A stretch of DNA of 64,000 bases from Isoptericola sp044389085 (GTDB lineage Bacteria > Actinomycetota > Actinomycetes > Actinomycetales > Cellulomonadaceae): positions 62,001 to 126,000 of the forward strand of contig NZ_JBIRXP010000005.1 of the NCBI RefSeq assembly GCF_044389085.1, read 5' to 3'. The notes under the pieces are model-generated. The model was not told where the DNA came from. It saw only the letters and a list, made by a program, of their open reading frames with translations, and did no database searches. Each line of letters begins with the position of its first letter. Positions within the stretch are counted from its first letter, which is position 1. The translations under genes were made by a program, and so were the position numbers. Shown here one piece after another: positions 52,565-60,936 of this stretch.

Positions 52565-53428
52565 ATGCGCACACGACACGCAGGGGCCGCCGCGCTCGCC
52601 GCACTGACCGCTCTCACGCTCGCCGCCTGCGGCAGCAGCGAGGTCGGCGGGGGCGGTGGTGGCGGCGGTGAGGAGACCGGCGGCGCCGGGGGCGGCGACT
52701 CCATCAAGATCGGCATCAAGTTCGACCAGCCGGGCCTGGGCTACCAGGACGGCAGCGAGTACACCGGGTTCGACACCGACGTCGCCCGCTACGTGGCGGA
52801 CAAGCTCGGCTACTCCGAGGACCAGATCGAGTGGGTCGAGGCCCCGTCCGCCAACCGCGAGACCATGCTGCAGACCGGCCAGGTCGACATGATCTTCGCG
52901 ACCTACTCCATCACCGACGAGCGCAAGGAGCAGGTCGCGTTCGCCGGCCCGTACTTCATCGCCGGGCAGGACCTCCTCGTCGCGCAGGACAACACCGACA
53001 TCACCGGCCCCCAGGACCTCGAGGGCAAGAACCTCTGCTCGGTGACCGGCTCCACGTCGGCGCAGCGCATCAAGGACGAGTACGCCGAGGGCGTCCAGCT
53101 GGTCGAGCGCCCCGGCTACGCCGAGTGCGTCACCGCGCTCACGGCCGGCCAGGTCGACGCCGTGACGACGGACGACATCATCCTCGCCGGCCTCGCCGCG
53201 CAGCCCGCCAACAAGGGCAAGGTGAAGGTCGTCGGCGCCCCGTTCTCCGAGGAGAACTACGGCGTCGGCCTCCCGCAGGACAACGAGACCTGCGAGGACA
53301 TCAACGCGGCCATCACGGAGATGATCGACGACGGGTCGTGGGAGGAGGCCGTGACCTCGAACACCGAGGGCACCGGCTACACGCCGAACGCGGACCTCAA
53401 CCCGCCGACGCCGGACGCGTGCGCCTGA
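52565..53428 (+). CDS. gluB: Glutamate-type ABC transporter, substrate-binding lipoprotein
   Basis: The 287-residue extracytoplasmic solute-binding protein has a lipoprotein signal with lipobox ending at Cys 22 (LTLAAC), then a Gly-rich tether. The binding domains read IKIGIKFDQPGLGYQDG, YTGFDTDVARYVADKLGY, ANRETMLQTGQVDMIFATYS and VTGSTSAQRIKDEYA, typical of the polar amino-acid family (SBP_bac_3). The ATG at 52565 follows AAGGGTAAG. A strong hairpin follows the stop, which would help make gluB message more abundant than gluCD. Confidence 0.93.
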   Translation: MRTRHAGAAALAALTALTLAACGSSEVGGGGGGGGEETGGAGGGDSIKIGIKFDQPGLGYQDGSEYTGFDTDVARYVADKLGYSEDQIEWVEAPSANRETMLQTGQVDMIFATYSITDERKEQVAFAGPYFIAGQDLLVAQDNTDITGPQDLEGKNLCSVTGSTSAQRIKDEYAEGVQLVERPGYAECVTALTAGQVDAVTTDDIILAGLAAQPANKGKVKVVGAPFSEENYGVGLPQDNETCEDINAAITEMIDDGSWEEAVTSNTEGTGYTPNADLNPPTPDACA

Positions 53429-53452
53429 CGTCCGACCGTCCGGGCAGATCGT

Positions 53453-53480
53453 GGGGAGCGGTGCTTCCGCACCGCTCCCC
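53453..53480 (+). terminator. Intercistronic hairpin between gluB and gluC
   Basis: Perfect 12-bp arms GGGGAGCGGTGC (53453-53464) and GCACCGCTCCCC (53469-53480) around a TTCC tetraloop, followed by only weakly T-rich sequence. It probably acts as a partial terminator or 3'-end stabiliser that raises binding-protein output relative to the permeases. Confidence 0.75.
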
Positions 53481-53545
53481 TCGTTCGTCCACCACTCGCC
53501 CGTCCACCGCGGCTCCTGCCGCATCCCCCGGGAGGCTGACACACC

Positions 53546-54235
53546 GTGGGTGACTTCCTGTCCCAGTTCGGCGCGCTGTTCGCCGAGTACCCCGTCGCGA
53601 GCGCGTTCTGGGTCAACATCCAGCTGACGTTCTGGGCCGCGATCTTCTCGCTGATCCTCGGCACCGTGCTCGCGCTCATGCGGATCTCGCCCATCGCGAG
53701 CCTGCAGTGGGCCGGCGCGGCCTACGTGAACATCCTGCGCAACACGCCGCTGACCGTCATCATGACGTTCCTGTTCCTGGCGGTCTGGACGCAGCTGCAG
53801 ATCACGCTGTCCGACGACTTCACGCAGAACTTCTTCCGCTTCGGCGTGATCGGCCTGTCGGTCTACCACGCGGCGTTCGTGTGCGAGGCGATCCGCTCCG
53901 GTGTGAACACCGTGCCCCTGGGCCAGGCGGAGGCGGCCCGCGCGATCGGGCTGTCCTTCCTGCCCGCGGCGCGCCTGATCATCCTGCCGCAGGCGTTCCG
54001 CGGCGCCGTCGCGCCGCTGGGCAACACGCTCATCGCCCTGCTGAAGAACTCCACGGTCGCGGTCGCGGTGAGCGTCTCGACGGAGACCTCGACGCTGATG
54101 CGGGAGATGATCGAGAGCAACGCGAACTTCATCTACGCGATCTTCATGATCTTCGCGATCGGCTTCGCGGTCCTCGTGATCCCCATCGGCCTGCTCACCA
54201 CCTATCTCTCGAACCGACTGGCGGTGCGCCGATGA
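53546..54235 (+). CDS. gluC: Glutamate-type ABC transporter permease 1
   Basis: The 229-residue membrane permease has about five spans. It contains YVNILRNTPLTVIMTFLFLA and the ATPase-coupling EAA loop RSGVNTVPLGQAEAARAIGL, with KNSTVAVAVSVSTET near the end, typical of HisM/GluC permeases. The GTG at 53546 has GGGAGG about 10 nt upstream. Its stop overlaps gluD by 4 nt. Confidence 0.92.
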   Translation: MGDFLSQFGALFAEYPVASAFWVNIQLTFWAAIFSLILGTVLALMRISPIASLQWAGAAYVNILRNTPLTVIMTFLFLAVWTQLQITLSDDFTQNFFRFGVIGLSVYHAAFVCEAIRSGVNTVPLGQAEAARAIGLSFLPAARLIILPQAFRGAVAPLGNTLIALLKNSTVAVAVSVSTETSTLMREMIESNANFIYAIFMIFAIGFAVLVIPIGLLTTYLSNRLAVRR

Positions 54236-55161
54236 GCTCTCAGCAGTCCGTCCTCTTCGACGCCCCCGGGCCGCGGGCCCGGCGGTGGATCGTCCTCGGC
54301 AACGTCGTGGGTGCGCTGGTGGTGCTCGGCGTCGCCGCTCTGGTGGTGGCCGAGCTCGCCCGCAAGGGCCAGTTCGCCGCCGCCCTGTGGGAGCCGGTGT
54401 TCACGTCGAGCGCCTGGCAGAACTACTTCATCCCGGGCCTGCAGAACACCCTGCGGGCCGCGGCGTTCGCCATCGTCGGGGCCGTGATCTTCGGTCTCGT
54501 CCTCGGTTCCGGGCGTCTGGCCAGGTCGCGGACCGTCCGGTGGATCAGCGGCGTGGTCGTGGAGTTCTTCCGCGCCGTCCCCGTGCTGCTCATGATGATC
54601 TTCTTCTGGCTGCTCTTCGGGTTCAACCAGATCGGCAGCGAGCCGGCGTTCCTCGCCGTGGTGGTGGCTCTCGTCCTCTACAACGGCTCGGTCATCGCCG
54701 AGCTGGTGCGCGCCGGCGTGGGCAACCTGCCGAAGGGACAGTCGGAGGCCGGCCTCGCCGTGGGGCTCACCGGCGCGCAGGTGCTGCGCTCGATCCAGCT
54801 GCCGCAGGCCCTCATCGCCATGCTGCCGGCCCTCGTGTCCCAGCTGGTGGTGGTCCTCAAGGACACCGCCCTGGGCCAGATCATCACGTACAACGAGCTG
54901 CTGCGTGCCGCGCAGATCTTCGGCAACGGCAACAGCAACAACCTGCAGACGCTGACCGTCGCGGCCGTGGTCTTCATCGTCATCAACTGGGCGCTGACCG
55001 CCGTGGCCCGCTGGCTGTCCCGGTACCTCAGCGGCCGGACCTCCGGTCAGACGGCGGCCGGTCCGGGCATCGGCAACCCCGTCGCGATCGCGGGGAAGGG
55101 CCCCGGCGCGCCGCCGGTCACCGCCGGCGATCCCGGCGGAGCAGGCGGTATCGCTACCTGA
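54232..55161 (+). CDS. gluD: Glutamate-type ABC transporter permease 2
   Basis: The 309-residue permease has a longer N-terminus than GluC, with one extra span (WIVLGNVVGALVVLGVAALV), then VVEFFRAVPVLLMMIFFWLL and the coupling loop RAGVGNLPKGQSEAGLAVGL. The C-terminal 40 residues are a Gly/Ala/Pro-rich tail. The ATG at 54232 overlaps gluC, so the two permeases are made in equal amounts. A strong terminator follows 20 bp after the stop. Confidence 0.92.
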   Translation: MSSQQSVLFDAPGPRARRWIVLGNVVGALVVLGVAALVVAELARKGQFAAALWEPVFTSSAWQNYFIPGLQNTLRAAAFAIVGAVIFGLVLGSGRLARSRTVRWISGVVVEFFRAVPVLLMMIFFWLLFGFNQIGSEPAFLAVVVALVLYNGSVIAELVRAGVGNLPKGQSEAGLAVGLTGAQVLRSIQLPQALIAMLPALVSQLVVVLKDTALGQIITYNELLRAAQIFGNGNSNNLQTLTVAAVVFIVINWALTAVARWLSRYLSGRTSGQTAAGPGIGNPVAIAGKGPGAPPVTAGDPGGAGGIAT

Positions 55162-55180
55162 CCCGCACGGTCGTGACGGA

Positions 55181-55211
55181 GGGCTCCGGACGACGTCGTC
55201 GTCCGGAGCCC
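55181..55211 (+). terminator. Terminator of the gluABCD operon
   Basis: Perfect 14-bp arms GGGCTCCGGACGAC (55181-55194) and GTCGTCCGGAGCCC (55198-55211) with a 3-nt loop, followed by TTCGTGCGT. It may also serve recX from the other side. Confidence 0.88.
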
Positions 55212-55243
55212 TTCGTGCGTCCCGCGAGCTCTCAAGGGGTCCT

Positions 55244-55276
55244 CAGGCATGGGTCGTCAGGCATGGGTCGTCAGGC
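55244..55276 (+). repeat. Short 14-bp direct repeat between gluD and recX
   Basis: CAGGCATGGGTCGT occurs at 55244-55257 and 55258-55271, with a partial third copy (CAGGC) after. The rest of the 209-bp gap holds the terminator and no gene that I can support. Confidence 0.6.
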
Positions 55277-55370
55277 GTGCCAGGCACTGGTCCGCGCCGA
55301 GCCGTCCGCGTCGAGCCGTGCGTGCCGAGCGGCATACCGGACCGTCGGGCCGTGACCCCCTGCGCGGAGG

Positions 55371-56084
55371 TCAGTCGAGCACGCCGGGTTCGTCGTCGAC
55401 GGCGAAGTCGTCGTCGAGGTCGCTCTCGCCCTCCTCCGCCAGGGCGTCGCGGACGGCGCCGAGGGAGACGCCCGGCGCGTAGCCCTTGCGCCCGAGCGCT
55501 CCGACGGCGCGGCGGACGCGGACGTCGCGGTCCAGCCCCCGCGTGCGGGCCACGTGCTTGCGCGCGAGCGCCATGGCGGCGGATCGCTCGTCCTCGGGGT
55601 CCACCTGCTCCAGCGCGTCCGCGGCGGTGTCCTCGGCGATGCCGCGGCGGCGCAGCTCCATCGCCAGCGCGCGGCGCGACAGCCCGCGCTCGGCGTGCCG
55701 CGTGCGCACGAGCATGTCCGCGTACGCGGCGTCGTCGACCAGACCCACCTCGTCGAACCGGTCCAGCACGGGACCCACGACGACCTCGGGATAGCCCTTG
55801 CGAGCGAGCGACTGCTCGAGCTCTGCTCGGCTCTTCGGCGCGGCCGTGAGGATCCGCAGCAACGTCTCGCGCGCCTTCTCCGTCGCGTCCTCGACGGACA
55901 GCTCCCCGGCCTCGAGCCGCTCCGCGACGGTGCGGCGCGGCTGTCGCGCACGCGGCGTCCCGCCGTCCTCGGCCCCGTCCCGCGGGCCTCCCTCCGGCCC
56001 GGTGGCAGCCCTTGAGGAGCCCGGACGGCGGCCGCGACGCTTCCCCACGCCGCGACCGCCCGAGGCAGTATCCCCCGTCGTCAC
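55371..56084 (-). CDS. recX: RecA regulator RecX
   Basis: RecX binds RecA filaments and limits their activity. The 237-residue product has a long basic tail (about 60 residues, GKRRGRRPG), then the repeated three-helix units of the family: ARETLLRILTAAPKSRAELEQ, LVDDAAYADMLVRTRHAERGLSRRAL, and DERSAAMALARKHV, ending in an acidic tail. The GTG at 56084 follows GGGGAGGG. It lies 100 bp downstream of recA on the same strand, the standard recA-recX order, and probably shares its SOS induction. Confidence 0.92.
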   Translation of the reverse strand: MTTGDTASGGRGVGKRRGRRPGSSRAATGPEGGPRDGAEDGGTPRARQPRRTVAERLEAGELSVEDATEKARETLLRILTAAPKSRAELEQSLARKGYPEVVVGPVLDRFDEVGLVDDAAYADMLVRTRHAERGLSRRALAMELRRRGIAEDTAADALEQVDPEDERSAAMALARKHVARTRGLDRDVRVRRAVGALGRKGYAPGVSLGAVRDALAEEGESDLDDDFAVDDEPGVLD

Positions 56085-56184
56085 TCGATCCCTCCCCTGG
56101 CGACTCCGGGCAGGGCGCCGGCCGGCGGGTGAGGACCCGCCGAGGTGACGCCGGACCCGTCCGCGCCCCTCAGGGCGACGCCCG

Positions 56185-57306
56185 TCAGAACGGCGCCTTC
56201 TTGCCCTTGGCACCCGCCTTGGCAGCGGCCGGCGCCGGGTCGACCGTCAGGCCGGTGGCGGAGCCCGCGGCATCCGCAGCGGGGGCCTCCGCCGCCGGGG
56301 CGTCGAGCTTGGCCCCGACCCCCAGCTTCTCCTTGATCCGCTTCTCGATCTCGTTCGCCAGGTCGGGGTTGTCGCGCAGGAAGGCACGGGCGTTCTCCTT
56401 GCCCTGCCCGAGCTGGTCGCCCTCGTAGGTGAACCACGAGCCCGACTTGCGCACGAACCCGTGCTCGACGCCCATGTCGATGAGCCCGCCCTCGCGGGAG
56501 ATGCCCACGCCGTAGAGGATGTCGAACTCCGCCTGCTTGAACGGCGGAGCCATCTTGTTCTTGACGACCTTGACGCGAGTGCGGTTACCGACCGGCTCCG
56601 TGCCCTCCTTGAGGGTCTCGATGCGGCGGATGTCCATGCGCACCGAGGCGTAGAACTTCAGGGCCTTGCCACCGGTGGTGGTCTCGGGCGAGCCGAAGAA
56701 GACACCGATCTTCTCGCGGAGCTGGTTGATGAAGATCGCCGTGGTGCCCGACGCGCTCAGCGCACCGGTGATCTTGCGCAGCGCCTGCGACATCAGGCGG
56801 GCCTGGAGGCCGACGTGGCTGTCGCCCATCTCGCCCTCGATCTCGGCCTTCGGCACCAGCGCCGCGACCGAGTCGATGACGATGATGTCCAGGGCGCCGG
56901 AGCGGATCAGCATGTCCGTGATCTCCAGGGCCTGCTCACCGGTGTCCGGCTGCGAGACCAGCAGCGCGTCGGTGTCGACGCCGAGCTTCTTGGCGTACTC
57001 CGGGTCCAGGGCGTGCTCGGCGTCGACGAACGCCGCGATGCCGCCGGCCCGCTGGGCGCTGGCCACGGCGTGCAGCGCGACCGTGGTCTTGCCGGAGGAC
57101 TCGGGGCCGTAGATCTCGACGACCCGGCCCCGCGGGAGCCCGCCGATGCCGAGGGCCACGTCGAGCGCGATCGAGCCGGTGGGGATGACCTCGACGGGCG
57201 CACGACCCTCGTCGCCGAGGCGCATGACCGAGCCCTTGCCGAAGCTGCGGTCGATCTGGGCGAGCGCGGCCTCGAGTGCCTTCTCGCGGTCTGCCGTTGC
57301 GGGCAT
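56185..57306 (-). CDS. recA: Recombinase RecA
   Basis: RecA catalyses homologous strand exchange and stimulates LexA self-cleavage. The 373-residue product begins MPATADREKALEAALAQIDR, with Walker A GPESSGKT (67-74), IIVIDSVAALVPKAE, INQLREKIGVFFGSPETTTGG (L2 loop) and a C-terminal Ala/Lys-rich tail. The ATG at 57306 follows AAAGGTGA; an in-frame ATG at 57369 could give a longer form. Its promoter and LexA box sit at 57462-57483, inside the end of the upstream gene. No intein is present. Confidence 0.97.
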   Translation of the reverse strand: MPATADREKALEAALAQIDRSFGKGSVMRLGDEGRAPVEVIPTGSIALDVALGIGGLPRGRVVEIYGPESSGKTTVALHAVASAQRAGGIAAFVDAEHALDPEYAKKLGVDTDALLVSQPDTGEQALEITDMLIRSGALDIIVIDSVAALVPKAEIEGEMGDSHVGLQARLMSQALRKITGALSASGTTAIFINQLREKIGVFFGSPETTTGGKALKFYASVRMDIRRIETLKEGTEPVGNRTRVKVVKNKMAPPFKQAEFDILYGVGISREGGLIDMGVEHGFVRKSGSWFTYEGDQLGQGKENARAFLRDNPDLANEIEKRIKEKLGVGAKLDAPAAEAPAADAAGSATGLTVDPAPAAAKAGAKGKKAPF

Positions 57307-57461
57307 GTCGGTCACCTTTGCGTTCTGGGCGCGGCGGCTGCGCGCCTGCGTTCGTGGCTGCGTGCTCATGTTGTCGTCGACCGTACGTGCCGCCACCGAC
57401 ACGGTCGGCGCGGCCCGTCGCGGCTGTGGAGGACGACGTCCGAGGACCCTCCTGGGGACAG

Positions 57462-57483
57462 ACTCTACCCGAACACGTGTTCG
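57462..57483 (-). promoter_or_regulatory. recA LexA operator and -10 box inside the upstream gene's 3' end
   Basis: CGAACACGTGTTCG (57470-57483) is a perfectly palindromic SOS box. TAGAGT (57462-57467, minus strand) just after it is a good -10, and its TAG is also the stop codon of the metallo-hydrolase gene. The leader to the recA start is about 155 nt. The -35 region is not obvious. Confidence 0.85.
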
Positions 57484-58421
57484 AGGCCGTCCTCATCCCC
57501 GGGAGTGTCGCCGGGCGTGTCGCGCCATGTCCCGCCCGGCCGCAGGACCACCACGCGCACGTCGGGGGCCACCCGTCGGCAGGCCGCCGCGAAGGCGTCG
57601 CCGGCGTGGTCCATCCACCCGCGCGGGACGTGCTCCCCGCCCGGGACGTGCAGCGTGCCCCAGTGCACCGGGACCGCCACCCGCGGCCGCACCTGCGCGC
57701 ACACCTCGGCGGCGCCGCGCGGACCGAGATGGCCGCCCGAGAGCCGTGGCCCCCAGCCGGACACGGGCACCAGCGCCACGTCCACCCGCCCGCCGGCCAG
57801 CTCCCGCACCCGCGCCAGGCCCGGGTGGTGCTCGGTGTCGCCCACCGCCCACACCGTGGCGCCGCGCCCGCGCACGAGGTGCCCGCTCGCGGCGTTCGGG
57901 CGGTGCGGCATCGGCCGGTCGCCGTGCACCGCGGTCGTCAGTCGCACCTGCACGCCCGCCACGTCGTGCCAGCCGTCGTCCCCGCCGTCGTGCGGTACCG
58001 CGTGGCGGGCCGCGTCATGGCTAGCCGGGTGGTGGTCGGCCGGGTGGTGGTCGGCCGGGTGGTGGCCAGCCGGCGGCGGGTCGAGCCCGACGCCGCGCAG
58101 CCCCTTGCCGCGCAGCCACCGCGCGTTGGCGCGGGCGGTCAGCACCGGCACGTCACCGAGCAGCCGCAGCGAGCCCAGCTCGGCGTGGTCGTGGTGCAGG
58201 TGCGAGAGCAGGGCGGCGTCCGCCCCCTGCCAGGCCTCGGCGGGCGGGCGGGCGCCGCGGCGTCGCAGGAGACCGGCGTGCCGCCGCAGCAGCGGGTCGG
58301 TGACGAGCCGGGCCGTCCCCCCGTCGGCGCGCGGGACGTCGAGCACGACGGTCGAGTGCCCGAGCCAGGTCACCCGCAGCCCCGACCCCTCGGCGGGGGC
58401 GCCCCCGGTCGTCCCCGTCAC
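57465..58421 (-). CDS. Metallo-beta-lactamase fold hydrolase with His-rich insert
   Basis: The 318-residue protein resembles the UlaG/RomA-type branch. It starts RVTWLGHSTVVLDVP and has the metal-binding motif SHLHHDH (73-79), TTAVHGDRPMPHRPNAASGHLV and AVGDTEHHPG, and VPVHWGTLHVP. Residues about 119-144 form an unusual insert of repeated HHPAD units, encoded by 15-bp tandem repeats. The GTG at 58421 overlaps the phosphodiesterase-like gene. Its last codons form the LexA box of recA. Substrate unknown. Confidence 0.88.
   Translation of the reverse strand: MTGTTGGAPAEGSGLRVTWLGHSTVVLDVPRADGGTARLVTDPLLRRHAGLLRRRGARPPAEAWQGADAALLSHLHHDHAELGSLRLLGDVPVLTARANARWLRGKGLRGVGLDPPPAGHHPADHHPADHHPASHDAARHAVPHDGGDDGWHDVAGVQVRLTTAVHGDRPMPHRPNAASGHLVRGRGATVWAVGDTEHHPGLARVRELAGGRVDVALVPVSGWGPRLSGGHLGPRGAAEVCAQVRPRVAVPVHWGTLHVPGGEHVPRGWMDHAGDAFAAACRRVAPDVRVVVLRPGGTWRDTPGDTPGDEDGLEHVFG
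58024..58068 (+). repeat. Three 15-bp tandem repeats coding His-rich pentads
   Basis: Units start at 58024, 58039 and 58054; the first two are identical (GCCGGGTGGTGGTCG) and the third differs at two or three positions. On the minus strand each gives a HHPAD-like pentad inside the metallo-hydrolase. Repeat number could vary between strains by slippage. Confidence 0.8.
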
Positions 58422-60499
58422 GTCCGCTCCCGCAGGCCCAGGCCGGCGAGCCAGGCCACGAGCCGCCGGTGCACGGCCTCGGCGCCCACCAGCACGCGCG
58501 CGCCGTCCACGTCCTCGCGCTCGTCGTCGGGCACCACGAGGTCGGCCGGGTGCAGCAGCAGCGCCTCGCTCTGCGCGCCGCCGAGCCCGCCGTGCGAGCC
58601 CACCAGCCCCTCGAACGCGTGCACGCGGCCCATCGGGCCGACGGCGGACACGACGACGAGGTCGCCCGCGTCCTCCAGCCCGGCGACGCGCAGCAGGTCG
58701 GCCCTGGCCCGCGACCCGTAGGCCGCCAGCGGGTCCCGGCCGGTGACCCGCCCGGTCGCCAGGTCGTGCGACCCCAGCCGTCCCCGCGCCACGGGACCCT
58801 GCGCGCCGTGCACGACGACGCACCCCACGGCGGGCGACTCCAGCAGCCCCGGCACGAGGGCGGGCCACCGCACCGCGACGTCCGCGGCGGACAGGCGGCG
58901 CGGCTCGCGGCAGAACCAGACCATCCCCAGGTTGCCCGAACCGATCACCTCGACCTCGGGCAGGGACGACCGCCGGGTGTCGCGATCCGGACCGACCAGG
59001 AGCCGTCCCGCGCCGTCCCCGTCCTTGCGCAACGCGTGCAGCGCCGTGTTCGCGGGCCCCCACGCCTCGCCGTCCGGGTGCTCCCCGCGCGCCGGCGCGG
59101 GCAGCGCCATGAGCCGGTGCACCTCGTCGGAGAGCGACCGTCCGACGACCTGCTCGAAGGTCGCGCCGAGGGACTGTCCGTGGTCCGAGACGACGACGGT
59201 GCGGTAGCGGCGCGGCGCGCCGCGCGCGATCTCCTCCCACAGCCCGACGACGCGGTCGAGGCCCTCCAGCGCGCGCAGCGACTCCGGGCGCAGCGGGCCG
59301 GCGTGGTGCGCGATCTCGTCGTAGTCGACGAGGTCCACGCACACCACGGGAGCGCCGCGCACGAGCTGCTCCGCCACGAGCGAGGTGTTGAGGTCGCGCA
59401 GCAGGACGTTCGTCACCGCCCGCAGCACCGGGTACCAGCCGCGCCGGGGCACCCGGGGGCGGACCCCGCGCACCACCTGCTGCCAGCCCTGGTACACCTC
59501 CTTGAGCGCCTCGCCGACCGTCCCGACCAGGGCCCGCACGAGCACGAACGGGCTGGCGAAGAAGCGGACGAACAGCTGGCCCGGCCCCAGCCCCTCGGTG
59601 GCGCGGCTCATCACGAGCAGGCTGGTCGGCGCGTCGCCGGAGAACATCGTCGACACCGCCACGCCGCCGTCGGCGAGCAGGCCCCGGCCGTCGGAGGCCG
59701 ACCGCTCCACCTCCGCGGCGTCCGCGGGACGGTTCGTCACCACGAGGCGCCCGAGCCGACGCGACCACCACCGGAACGCCGGCACGGCGTCGGTCGTGCC
59801 GTGCAGGAGGCCGAGGGTGCTCGCCGGGGTGGTGCACGGCACGCGCGCCCACCACGACTCCAGCCGGTGGCTGCCCGAGCCCAGCCAGCGCTCCATCGTG
59901 GGCACGAGCCCCGCCTCCAGCGCATGCTCGAGCGTGGGCCGTGCCACGCCGTCGAGCAGGACGACGAGCACGCCCGGGGGCCGGTCGTCGGAGCCACCGT
60001 CGGCGCTACCGTCGGCGCCAGCGTCGTCGGTGCCGGCCTCGCCGACGGCCGCACGGCGCGGCAGTCCCGCACGACGGCGGGCCCGGCGCAGCAGGTCCCC
60101 CACGACGTACGCGTTGTCGCGCGCACCGACCACCCAGTGCCCGCACGCCATCACCACCCCGGCGACGAGCAGCACCGCGAGCACGTCCGCCCACGAGCCG
60201 CTCGTCACCCCCGGGAGGAACGTCAGCGCGGCCCCGACGACCAGCACCTGCGCGGCGAGCCCGAGCACGAGCGCCACCACCGCTCCCCCGGCCCGCGCGA
60301 GGCGACGCAGCGGGGCCCGCAGGAGGGCGTCACCGAGCCCGACCACGAGTGCCACGAGCAGCACGTCCCACGGGGACGCCACGCGCACACCGGAGACCAG
60401 GACGATCGCGACCCCGAGCCCCGCCGCCGTGGCGGTCAGGGACCAGAGCGCCGCCCGGGCGTCGGCCACCGTGACGAGCGGAGGTCGGTGGCGGCGCAT
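58418..60499 (-). CDS. Membrane protein with alkaline-phosphatase/phosphodiesterase-like domain
   Basis: The 693-residue protein has about four N-terminal membrane spans (about 25-125), a low-complexity Gly/Asp linker, then an alkaline-phosphatase-superfamily domain. Landmarks: VLVVLLDGVARPTL (metal Asp 183), VPCTTPASTLGLLHG (likely nucleophile Thr 223/224), VDLVDYDEIAHHAG and VVVSDHGQSLGATF, matching type I phosphodiesterase/nucleotide pyrophosphatases. The substrate is unknown; the spans suggest a lipid or wall-linked phosphodiester. The ATG at 60499 has CATCAT 6 nt upstream. It is coupled to the metallo-hydrolase gene by a GTGA overlap. Confidence 0.85.
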   Translation of the reverse strand: MRRHRPPLVTVADARAALWSLTATAAGLGVAIVLVSGVRVASPWDVLLVALVVGLGDALLRAPLRRLARAGGAVVALVLGLAAQVLVVGAALTFLPGVTSGSWADVLAVLLVAGVVMACGHWVVGARDNAYVVGDLLRRARRRAGLPRRAAVGEAGTDDAGADGSADGGSDDRPPGVLVVLLDGVARPTLEHALEAGLVPTMERWLGSGSHRLESWWARVPCTTPASTLGLLHGTTDAVPAFRWWSRRLGRLVVTNRPADAAEVERSASDGRGLLADGGVAVSTMFSGDAPTSLLVMSRATEGLGPGQLFVRFFASPFVLVRALVGTVGEALKEVYQGWQQVVRGVRPRVPRRGWYPVLRAVTNVLLRDLNTSLVAEQLVRGAPVVCVDLVDYDEIAHHAGPLRPESLRALEGLDRVVGLWEEIARGAPRRYRTVVVSDHGQSLGATFEQVVGRSLSDEVHRLMALPAPARGEHPDGEAWGPANTALHALRKDGDGAGRLLVGPDRDTRRSSLPEVEVIGSGNLGMVWFCREPRRLSAADVAVRWPALVPGLLESPAVGCVVVHGAQGPVARGRLGSHDLATGRVTGRDPLAAYGSRARADLLRVAGLEDAGDLVVVSAVGPMGRVHAFEGLVGSHGGLGGAQSEALLLHPADLVVPDDEREDVDGARVLVGAEAVHRRLVAWLAGLGLRERT

Positions 60500-60601
60500 G
60501 GCGCCATGATGCCGCGCGAACCCGACGACGGCGCGGGCGGCGTCGCCCGTGGTGCCGCCGTCGGTGGCGCGGTCGCGGCCGCCGCAGGAGGAGACCGTGC
60601 G

Positions 60602-60835
60602 TCAGCGCGCGGGCGGCGCCTGGCGTCGGTCGTCGCGGCCCCACCGCTGCGGCTCGGGGACGTCGAGCGCGTCGCACAGCGCGTGCCACACGTCCCGCGG
60701 GTCGAGACCGGCCTCGAGCGCCTCCGCGGGCGTGCGGCCGTCGAGGCGCGGCAGCACCTGCTCGCGCACGAGGGCACGCCCGTAGGCGGGCCCGAAGACC
60801 TCGTCGACCAGCTCGGCGAACTCGCGATAGCGCAC
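60602..60835 (-). CDS. DUF3046 protein
   Basis: The 77-residue protein starts RYREFAELVDEVFGPAYGRA and continues VLPRLDGRTPAEALEAGLDP then RDVWHALCDALDVPEPQRWG, the whole of the DUF3046 family. It is found close to recA in actinobacteria. The start is GTG at 60835 with GAGG upstream. It is probably a small helical DNA- or protein-binding protein; function unknown. Confidence 0.88.
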   Translation of the reverse strand: MRYREFAELVDEVFGPAYGRALVREQVLPRLDGRTPAEALEAGLDPRDVWHALCDALDVPEPQRWGRDDRRQAPPAR

Positions 60836-60936
60836 GCCCCCAGCCTCGCACGGCCCGGCGGATGGTCGGCGCGCCGGCCGGCGCGGAGGTCCGCCTCGCC
60901 CTGCGGGCTGTCGGTGCCGCCTGCCAGGATGACGAG

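Noticed and set aside
57307..57402. Longer RecA starting at 57369 or 57402
   Set aside because: The ATG at 57306 has the better ribosome site and matches the usual RecA N-terminus; upstream residues are Arg/Gln/Thr-rich and unlike the family. A longer form cannot be fully excluded.
58024..58068. Tandem repeats considered as a CRISPR array
   Set aside because: Units are contiguous 15-mers without spacers and are in frame inside a gene; no cas genes are present. The same applies to repeats at 20849, 38611 and 34415.
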